Source: Costus lasius
Taxonomy: Eukaryota > Streptophyta > Magnoliopsida > Zingiberales > Costaceae
Direction: 5' to 3'
NCBI GenBank assembly: GCA_027563935.2
Contig: CM050453.2
Span: 83,612,665-83,676,664, forward strand
DNA: 64,000 nucleotides
Position 1 is the first letter of the stretch. Each line of letters starts with the position of its first letter. The position numbers and the translations under genes are program-made. The notes under the pieces are model-generated. The model did not search any database and had not been told where the DNA came from. It worked only from the letters and a program-made list of their open reading frames with translations. This document shows, piece by piece, positions 55,964 to 64,000 of the stretch.

Positions 55964-57287
55964 ATGACACCTAAGACTAACGTAGTAGTCTCAAAGAGGA
56001 AAGGCAAGGGTCCAGCTGAATCTTCAACCCCACCGAATCCCTATGGCATCATATTTAGGGATGAAATTCAGGAAGCAAGATACAACAAATTGGTGGAGAG
56101 GAGAGTCGTAAACACCAAGTATGATGATAAATGTACCTTAGAGGCACTTGGGCTCTATGATGATGTGTATTGGATGTTCGATCAGACAGAGCCAAGAAGT
56201 TTTTTCATATGACTCCACAGACTTATTTGCCCTTAGTGCTGGAGTTTTTGAGTAGTTTTGATATGGATTTACATGAGTTTGCTAACAAGCATGCTGAAGG
56301 TGAGATCATATTCCGCATAGCTAACATTGAGAGGAAACTTACCATGAGGGACATCAGATCTATATTTCAGCTGGCGTCAGGAGGACATACTTGTGTGTCA
56401 TTTGGTTTTGTGGAGAGTGTATTTTGGAACCAGATCTCTTCAGGGGTTCATTTTCCTGCAGTCTCAGCGAAGCATCAAAGATTACCAACCCCTGTATTAA
56501 GTATGCACACAGGGTACTTGCCCACACAGTCTTTGGGAGAGGAGATAGTGATGGTATGGTGAGGCAGACTGAACTTTTCTTCTTGTGGAGCATGCTATAT
56601 GGGTATCCCCTGGATCTTGCATTCTTCTTTGTCGAACATATGGATAAAGTGGCAAGGGCGAAGAAAGGAGCCATTGTGATAAGTGGTTTCATTACACCTA
56701 TAGCCTTGTTTCTCAATGTTGAACCTTATGGGATTGAAGTGGCCAGAGGGAATTCTAGATTAGACATGGAGTCATGTATGGCCATGAAGATGATTATTAG
56801 AGAAGGTGACACCTTCTCTTTGGTTCTTGGGTTAGGAGGTCACACATTGCCCTTGCCCAACACTGAGAAGACCTCTGTGAAAAATCAAGCCAATTGGAAA
56901 TTGACTCCGAGCGATGCAGATTATGCTATGCCACCACCTCTTGATACCGTACCACCACCACCCACCTGGGGTGGTAATCATGACCCATTTGGTATGAGTA
57001 TGGATCCACCATCTCAGGGAGCCTCAGGATCCTCACATCGTGCTTCAGATAGAGGATGGTCCAGTGCTTTCGACCCAGGCTTCCAGGCTCTCTCTACTCA
57101 GATGTACCGTCAGGAACATCGAATGGAGAAGATACATGACTCCATGGGAAGGAAGATTGATACCATGCACCATATGCACCTAGATGTTGAACATCTTAGT
57201 AATTACATGGAGGAGATGGGCAACTTTCTATATGATCACTTTGGATTTGTGGATTCCAAGAGAGGTGGAGTGTATGGAGGATACTAG
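55964..57287 (+). pseudogene. ATHILA-type third ORF (env position) of family C copy 1
   Basis: ATG at 55964, basic N-terminal part (SKRKGKGPAESS), then YNKLVERRVVNTKYDD. A frameshift near 56190 leads to FFHMTPQTYLPLVLEFLSSF and a second near 56460 to YAHRVLAHTVFGRGDSDG, LFFLWSML, ARAKKGAIVISGFITPIAL, LDMESCMAMKMI. A Pro/Ser-rich linker and a coiled-coil-like end (YRQEHRMEKIHDSMGRKIDTM) reach the stop at 57285-57287. It matches the minus-strand remnant at 42512-43320. I see no clear signal peptide or membrane segment. Its function is not established. Confidence 0.8.
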
Positions 57288-58598
57288 GGAGAGCAGCAGG
57301 ATGATCCCATGGATGCAGGTACAGAGGACACTGAGGAGATTCGATCTGATGAGAGTAGAGTTTTGTGAGTATCTCTTTCCATTACTTCTTTGCTATTTTA
57401 TTTTTCCTTATCTTATTAATGTTTAATGTTTTATAGGGAAGGATGATTCTTCCAAACTCATTGTGTCCGCCATTGCTACCTTGCTCTGCTTTACATGACT
57501 GTTTCAGTATTTGATGTGGTTGTATGATATTGATATTGATTTTTGTCATTCGATATGGTTGTATCATATTTTGATATTGATGATGATTTCGATTGGGTTG
57601 TATAACACTTGATGATATTTTTGATTTTGAGCACCTTATGGTGGTGCATACATGATGACATGATGACTTGTATGATTTTGATCATGAATGAGTATATTTT
57701 TGTTGATGTGATTATTTTGTGGCCTATTCTATTTTTGAAAAAAAAAATTCTTGTTGATAGTATGATTCTATTGATGATGAATGAGTTCATGGTTGTGATT
57801 AGGACTAGATCTATCATGTTGAATATATTTCTCTAATATATATCTACTTTTGGAATTTTTCATTGATTGATGAATGAGATTTTGGGTGGATATATTATTT
57901 GATGAATTTGGTTTAAAAGTTAAACTACTTTTTAAATAAAATTAGCATATGAGTATGATTTTTTGAATTGATGTCAATTGATTAACCTAGTTAATGATTA
58001 GTTTATCTCACTATTTGTTAGGAAGAAAGAATCCAAGATCCAAAAAGAGAGAATGACTCACTTACTTGGCACTGTGTAAAATTGATAGTGGTACCGAAGA
58101 TATGGGTTGAAGACTATAAAAAATAGAGAAAGAAAAAAAGAAAATGACTCCCCTACTTGGCACTGTGTAAAATTGACAGTGGTACCGAAGACAAGGGTTG
58201 AAGTCCAAATAAAAAGGGTGTATCTATGTGGGTACATACCATCAAAAAAAAAATTAGAAAAGAAAGATTTTGAATGGAAAAAGATTTTGGATATCCTATT
58301 CCTGTAAACAAAGGTATGATAGAATTAAACTGAAACTTGGGTGAATTCATGAGACTGAGATTCTACTTTTTATATGAGTTGCGAAGTTTTATTTGAAACT
58401 GAAACTTGGGTGAATTCATGAAACTGAAACTTGGGTGAATTCAAAGGATGATATATCTATTTAAAATTTTATGAAACAATTGGTGAAAATTTTCATTAGT
58501 GATTGTATTTTAGAAATTTATTCTTCATGAGAAAATCTTTCCCTTTGATCAATTTTTGATTTTGCTTGAGGACAAGCAAAATTTGAGCCTTATGTATT
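57288..58598 (+). other. 3' untranslated region of family C copy 1
   Basis: AT-rich, with a TGATATTGATATTGATTTT-like simple repeat (57500-57700), two copies of the TTGGCACTG/GGTACCGAAGA motif (58063-58112, 58154-58203), a repeated GAAACTTGGGTGAATTCATGA (58331, 58398, 58426), and the Athila landmark TTGCTTGAGGACAAGCAAAA (58562-58581) 18 bases before the 3' LTR. A G-rich polypurine tract is not seen at the LTR edge. Confidence 0.65.
58063..58203 (+). promoter_or_regulatory. two copies of the TTGGCACTG..GGTACCGAAGA motif, family C
   Basis: TACTTGGCACTGTGTAAAAT followed by TGATAGTGGTACCGAAGATA (first copy), and the same with TGACAGTGG and GAAGACAA (second copy), 91 bases apart. The motif is also at 31717-31765 of the minus-strand family B element, at the same relative position before the 3' LTR. 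Confidence 0.6.
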
Positions 58599-60493
58599 TG
58601 ATGACACCAAAATTTATAGTACATTTTGTGCCATTTCATATATCTTTCTGTGTCATATTCATACTCTTTTGCTTATTTTTATGCCTTTTTTATTAAATAT
58701 TGCGGAATCTACACATTTTTTAGTTTTTGATTATTTTCAGGTAAAAAGACACTATTTTTAGGCGTTTTCAAGCAAATTCAGATGCATGGATGAATTCCTA
58801 CCATCAAGAGAATATTACATGTCAAATTTCAGGTAAATTGGAGCTTCACACCAAAATACGGTAGAGCCATAATCCAAATTATGGTATCATGGTTTCACTG
58901 CACCTACAGAACAAACCACGACACTGCCATATTTTCTGAGCATTGCCGTATTTTGGGACGATTTTGTACAGAAAGTTTCGCATAAATTACGGCCCTGCCG
59001 TAATGTATTTCACGGGCCATAATCTGGGTTCAATTTTGTACAAAAAGTTTCATGGATTTTACGGTGCTGCCGTAACCAATATTACGGGCTGTATTTCGAG
59101 TCGATTTTTCACCCGAGAGATTTGATGTAAATACGGCACTGCCATAATGCATTTCACGGTACCATAATTCTGGATGATTTCTGTACCGAGAATTTCTGCT
59201 GAATATACGGCACTGCCGTAATGGTTTTCACGGCCGTAATTGTAACCCAGACCCGCGATTTTCATGGACTATTTGAAGGCCGATTCTTGCGCGAATGATT
59301 GCGAATGATCCAGGGCATCAATTGGAGATCCGTAAAAAGGGAAATACTCATCAGATCAAGAAGAGGAGATAAACATGAAAAGCTCTAATTTTGATCCATA
59401 ATTCAGAGAGAAATCGAGTTCTTCACCGTCGCCCTAGGATTTGCCCCGGGAAGCTGCGCATAGAGGAGGAGAAGATTCCCCGGAAGTTTCAAAACAAAAG
59501 GTGAACGATCGGAAGAGAAATCAACAGAAGACTTGTCGCTGACACTGTTCATCGTGGAAATTACGGTTGTAATTTCCATTATAGCCATGCTGTAAAGTTT
59601 ATTTCTCCTTTCTCTTCGATTTCTGATCCTTTTATAATATGGATTATTGTAATTCTTCCATTATGCTAGCTTAAACACTTATTGGGACATAGGAGAGTAA
59701 TTTCCCTCAATTTCGTAATGACTAGAATATTGTTAACTTCGTCATGATAATTTTACTATGATAATTCTACTTATGTGATGATTGCCTTTAATTTTCCAAT
59801 GAATTTGGTTTGTTAGTATGATTTAGAGTTTTTGCGATATTGACCAAAAGGTGATTTGTGAAAACTTGGAACCCTAAAATTGAATGTTAGGAACTCATCG
59901 TAAGAAATTAGGTTTGTTCTTATTTCTCAATTTTAGAAGCATATTGCCATGTTAATAATCTAAATCTAGGATTGAGTTAATGAGATAAACATGATAATAC
60001 TGTGAGAAATCAAGTATTGGATTGTTGGAGAACCTTAAGTAAAGCTTGTGAAAATTATAGTATAAAAGTATGTAGTTTTCACTTGAGATGATTGATTTAG
60101 AATTCGGATGCATGAAAGTGATCCTTGAGTTCTTTATCAATGATTTACTTATCTTTAGCATTAAATAAATCCTGCATGAAAGTGAGGATTGGCTCTTTGT
60201 AAATTGTCTACACGAAAGTGAGATTATTTCTTTATTAAGTAAATTATATCTTTATCATAATGAAATTTGATTGACGAACATCTATTCATATCTAGTCATG
60301 GAAATTAAGGCGCATGAAACCCTAGTCCTAGTTTCTCTCTCTAATATTTTCGTGTAGCTTTCGATAGTTTACTCTCATATTTTCGGTTGCCTAGCTAGTA
60401 AGAAATTGATTATTCGTTACTTGGCAAACGAGGTCTCTATGGTTTGATATCTTAATTATTACTTTGAGTATCCGTGCACTTGCGGACACAAAT
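58599..60493 (+). repeat. 3' LTR of family C copy 1
   Basis: It matches 50088-52027 throughout, 1895 bp; the dyad array is at 58855-59245. The TATA equivalent reads TATTTGAAG near 59270. A 45-base deletion relative to the 5' LTR lies near 59450. The last two bases differ from the CA of the 5' LTR. Confidence 0.9.
58855..59245 (+). promoter_or_regulatory. YACGG/CCGTR dyad array, family C copy 1 3' LTR
   Basis: Same units and spacing as 50345-50735, for example TTACGGCCCTGCCGTAA (58987-59003) and TTACGGTGCTGCCGTAA (59059-59075). Comparison of the two arrays gives the number of changes since insertion. Confidence 0.75.
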
Positions 60494-61715
60494 TGCCCGT
60501 ACCATGGAATAGAGACTTGGGTTTTAGTCCACACATTTTACAATAGGCTGGACTACAACACAAGACTCACAGTTGATGCTGTAGCTGGAGGGGCTTTAAT
60601 GAATAGAGTGGTTGAAGATGCTATGAACCTCCTCGAAGACATGGCGATGAATCATCATCAATGGACATCTGAGCGAGGTACACCTTCCGGGAAGACAGGT
60701 AAATTCGAACTTGATACTTTGACTGCTCTTACTGCAAAGGTAGATAATTTAACTAGAAAAATTGATTCTTGGTCTGTAAATTCATTGGATGCTAATTCTA
60801 TATCTTGTGAGGTGTGTGGAGTTGCAGGCCATGTAAGTGCTGAGTGCCAGTTTGGAGATGGGGCAGTTGGCTCCAAATCATCCTGAGCACATAAATGTTG
60901 TTTGGAACTTTAATCCCATCAACAATCCATATTGCAATACTTGCAATCTAGGATGGTGCAACTACCCGAACTTCTCATACCGAACTACACAGCCAGTGCA
61001 GCGAGGGCAAGCACCACCACAAGCTCAACCTCCTCAAGGAAATTTCAGGCAGCCTCCACGAGGCAATTACAGACAACCACCAGGATTTCAGGCCAGAAAC
61101 TACAACCCACCACCGAAGCCAAATATGGATGCTCAGCTGAGTAAGCAAATTGAAGGTTTTACTGATATGATGAAGCTCATGATGACTAGAATGGATTCCT
61201 TGGAAACTCATAACAAGATGTTGGTGAACTAACTAGCCCAACAAGCTAGCTCATCCTCTAGGGCACCAGGGAAGCATCCATTACAACCAGAAATCAACCC
61301 GAGAGAGCACTGTAATGCAATCTCAACTAGAAGTGGCAAACAATTAGAAGACCCGAAGATGCCAACTAATAATAGAGGAAAGGATGCAACACCTGGAATT
61401 AGAGAATTGAACCATGGAACAATGCCTATGGCACAAGAACCGGTTGAGGAACAACCGCCCTATGTTGGGCCACCTGCTTACAAACCTCCGATTCCCTTTC
61501 CACAGAGGCTTGTCAAAGGTAAACTAGACAAGCAGTTTGGTAAGTTCTTAGAAGTTTTGAAGAAACTCTACATTAACATTCCTTTTGTTGATGCTCTTTC
61601 GCCGATGCCCACCTATGCCAAATTCCTGAAGGACATCTTATCAAATAAAAGAAAGCTGGAAGATCAAGGAACCATTGCACTTACTGAGGAGTGCAGCGCC
61701 ATCATATAGAACAAG
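60494..61715 (+). pseudogene. gag: Athila-type gag, C-terminal part (family A copy 2)
   Basis: It resumes at CPYHGIETWVLVHTFYNRLDY. The zinc knuckle CEVCGVAGHVSAEC lies near 60807-60848. After a frameshift (about 60860) comes a Gln/Pro-rich tail, DSLETHNKMLVN, a TAG stop near 61230, NPREHCNAISTRSGKQLED, PPIPFPQRL, and the block DKQFGKFLEVLKKLYINIPF. A TAG at 61707 ends the stretch. Confidence 0.85.
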
Positions 61716-62350
61716 CTTCCTCAGAAACTCAAGGACCTAGGCAGCTTTTCCATACCCTGCCAGATTGGAGAGATGACCTTTCAGAGAGCATTATGCGATT
61801 TAGGAGCAAGTGTCAGCCTCATGCAATTGTCATTATGTAAAAGGCTGGATTTGGGTGATTTCAAACCCACTAATATCTATTTATTGCTTGCAGATAAATT
61901 AGTTTGTTGTCTTGTTGGTATTTTAGAGGACGTTCCTATTAAAGTTGGAAATTATTTTATGCCTGCTGATTTTGTTGTGTTAGAAATTGATGAGGATGAC
62001 AGACTCCCTATCATACTAGGAAGACCTTTTCTTGCTAAAACTGGTGCTGTCATTGATGTCAAAAACAGGAAACTGGCTTTGAACATCGGTGACAATGTTG
62101 TCCAATTTGATTTGTCTAACTCTTTGAAAAAACCTTCTTTTGCAAGTACATGCTGTAGTATAGATATTGTTGAGAGGACTACACAGCAAATTGAACCTTA
62201 CAAGAAGGAGATAGATCCACTAAAATTGGTCTTGACCAACACTGAAGACAGAGACATTGAAGGCAAAGCTGATGAGCATGCTGCATTGCTAGATGCCGAC
62301 CCAAGCATTGACGTCACACCTGAGGATGACAGGGAAAAAGAAGAGCATAA
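61716..62350 (+). pseudogene. pro: Athila-type aspartic protease (family A copy 2)
   Basis: The active site is ALCDLGASVSLMQLS, with the catalytic Asp kept. ILGRPFLAKTGAVIDVKN and LNIGDNVVQFDL follow. After an acidic linker the frame runs into a family C LTR at 62351, so RT is not reached inside the window. Confidence 0.85.
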
Positions 62351-64000
62351 TGATGGCACCAAAATTTATAATATATTTTGTGTCATTTCATTGCTCTTTT
62401 TGTGTCATATTTATACTACTTTGCTTATTTTTATGCGTTTTTTTATCAAATATTGCAGAATCTACTTCTATTTTAGTTTGTGATGATTTTTAGGTAAAAA
62501 GACATGATTTTAAGGCATTTTCAAGCAAAATAAAATACATAGAAGAATTCCCATCACCAAGAAAAAGTTACATGACAAATTTCACGTGAATCAGAGCCAA
62601 AACCCAAATTATGGCAGTGTCGTAATTATAATTACGGTACTGTATTTCTGAGTACTACCGTAATTTTAGAGCACTATCGTATTTTGGTTGATTTCCGTAC
62701 AGAAAGTTTTGCAGAAATTACGGCACTGCCGTAACTAAAATCACGGTGCCGTATTTTGAAGCAACTTCCGACCCGAAAGATTTCCAGATATTATGGCACT
62801 ACCATAAAATATTCCACGGTACCGTATTTCTAGAAGATTCCTGTACCGAGAGTTCTAGCCAAATTATGGCAGTGCCGTAACTAATATTACGACCGTAATT
62901 ACAACCTAGAGACGCAATTTTCACGGTCAAATTTGAGTCTGATTTTTGTGTCGTAACCAATATTACGGCCGTAATTACAACCTAGAGACGCGATTTTCAC
63001 GTTCAAATTTGAGTTCGATTTTTGTGCGATCAATTGTGGACGATCCAGGCCCTTAAATTCAAAGCTGTAAGAAGGAAAAGGAGGGCCTCGGAGGAGGAGA
63101 ACAAGCCGAGGGCGAAAACCCTAATTTTGAACCAATATCTAGGGAGAAATTGAGGGAGGCGTCCATAGGGTTCAGCCTCATGCTGGGAGGTGTAGAGGCC
63201 ACCTCAGGCCGCGATTTTTACATGAAAGCTTTGCCTAGAGGAGAAGAGGATACTCCAGAAGTTTCAGAGAGAAAGGAGATCAATCAGAGGAGAAATCGAT
63301 GAATAAGTGGGCGCTGGCACTGTTCACGCAAGCAAATTACGGCTGTAATTTCCATTACAGCCGTGTTGTAAATTTTATTTCCCTTTCCCTTTGATTTCTG
63401 ATCTATTGAAACTATGGTTTATTGTATTTCTTCTTCCATGTTAGCTTAGACATCTTTATGGGACATGGGGAAGAATTTCCCTTGATTTTATATGACTAGA
63501 TGACTTTTATTTCGCCAGTATAATTTTGTTGTGATAATTCTACTTATGTGACGATTGCCTATAATTCTCCAAAGTATTCTTATTATCATGCATGTTTTAG
63601 AGTTTTTCAAAATAGACTGAGAGGTTAATTGTGAAACTTGGAACCCAAGAAATCATTGAGTTTGGAACTTACCGTAAGAAATTAGGTTTGTTCTTTGAAT
63701 TCTGATTTTTAGTAGTTTTATTGCATGTTTGATAATTTGAATATAGGATTGAGTTATTTTGTTAAACGTAAAGATCTTGTGCGAAAGTGAGGATTGGAGC
63801 GTTGGAAAACCATAAGTAGAACCTGTGTTGAGACTCGGATGCACGAAAGTGATCCTTGAATTTCCACTTGAGATAATCAACTTAGGATTCGGATGCACGA
63901 AAGTGATCCTTGAGTTCTTTGATTGATGATTTACTTATTTTCAGCTTGGGATAGATCTTGAGCGAAAGCAAGGATCGGTCCCTGCATGATTGTCTGCACG
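62351..64000 (+). mobile_element. Athila-type family C copy 2, 5' LTR only (window edge)
   Basis: TGATGGCACCAAAATTTATA begins an LTR matching 50088-51740 of copy 1. It is cut by the window end after 1650 of about 1940 bases. The dyad array lies at 62605-62990, with a local duplication of about 69 bases (62877-63015). It inserted into the protease-RT linker of family A copy 2. The left flank is CATAA. Confidence 0.85.

Larger units (their letters stand above)
50088..60493 (+). mobile_element. complete polymerase-less Athila-type element, family C copy 1
   Basis: LTRs 50088-52027 and 58599-60493, target duplication TGCCC on both sides, perfect tRNA-Asp PBS, gag and protease (52172-54735), a dyad array (54885-55400), an ATHILA-type ORF (55964-57287) and a 3' region (57288-58598). 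RT, RNase H and integrase are absent: protease is followed within about 30 bases by the Athila post-pol landmark AGGAGGCAACCCAAG. At 10.4 kb it is a well-preserved non-autonomous element. Confidence 0.9.
47849..62350 (+). mobile_element. Athila-type element, family A copy 2, split by family C
   Basis: LTR 47849-49286, PBS, first part of gag (49447-50087), then a complete family C element (50088-60493), then gag and protease resume (60494-62350) until a second family C LTR at 62351. The continuation of gag across the insertion is exact (TGCCC duplicated at 50083-50087 and 60494-60498). The 3' end lies beyond the window. The left flank is TGCAA. Confidence 0.85.

Noticed and set aside
55964..57287. 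A true retroviral envelope gene
   Set aside because: No clear signal peptide, membrane span or fusion peptide is visible; only its position is env-like.

Overview
This is a plant (flowering-plant) nuclear window made almost entirely of LTR retrotransposons nested inside one another. Evidence for a plant: gag, pol and the extra third ORF are of the plant-restricted Tat and Athila (Ty3/gypsy) lineages and of a BARE/Angela-like Ty1/copia type, four primer-binding sites match plant tRNA-Asp, and there are several tRNA-Leu(AAG)-like copies. I see no intact host protein gene. The species cannot be named from the sequence.

Layout. (1) 1-9579: 3' part of a Tat-type element with a degenerate gag/protease, a missing reverse transcriptase, an RNase H/integrase pseudogene and a 4.2-kb 3' LTR (5374-9579) full of dyad repeats. 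(2) 9580-11073 and 37258-41574: one AT-rich array of degenerate repeat units carrying tRNA-Leu(AAG)-like sequences. (3) 11074-37257: a Ty1/copia element that jumped into one of those tRNA copies (flanks CCATT/CCACT). Its 5' LTR is split by a solo LTR of its own family in reverse orientation (12014-13957, TSD CTTAA) and by a solo Athila-type LTR (14403-21185, TSD CCCCC), which is itself split by a deleted Athila-type element (14888-20199, TSD TACTT). Its 3' LTR is split by a polymerase-less Athila-type element (29791-36035, TSD GGTAG). (4) 39204-40100: a small GC-rich TIR element. (5) 41575-43320: a short LTR plus a minus-strand ATHILA-type ORF remnant. (6) 43321-64000: a second cascade, with family B (43321) split by family A (47849), which is split by a complete family C element (50088-60493, TSD TGCCC) and by another family C LTR (62351) that runs out of the window.

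I use A, B and C for three Athila-type families: A has LTRs TGATGCC..TGTCA, B has TGATG..GCATCA, C has TGATGACACC..CACAACA. All coding regions are broken by stops, frameshifts or deletions. Many stops are TAG where CAG or TGG is expected, as if from C-to-T decay of methylated DNA.

The most interesting signal is not coding. In the LTRs of A, B and C, just upstream of the TATA box, lie tandem arrays (about 65-75 bp period) of dyad-symmetric sites. B and C share one layout (a wide YACGG..CCGTR dyad, a short linker, a compact YACGG/CCGTR dyad) although their bases differ. Family C carries a second copy of this array inside the element, upstream of its env-position (ATHILA) ORF. The Tat LTR has an unrelated dyad array in which one unit shows a paired, symmetry-preserving change. 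Two TSD-flanked elements (29791-36035 and 50088-60493) moved without any polymerase of their own.
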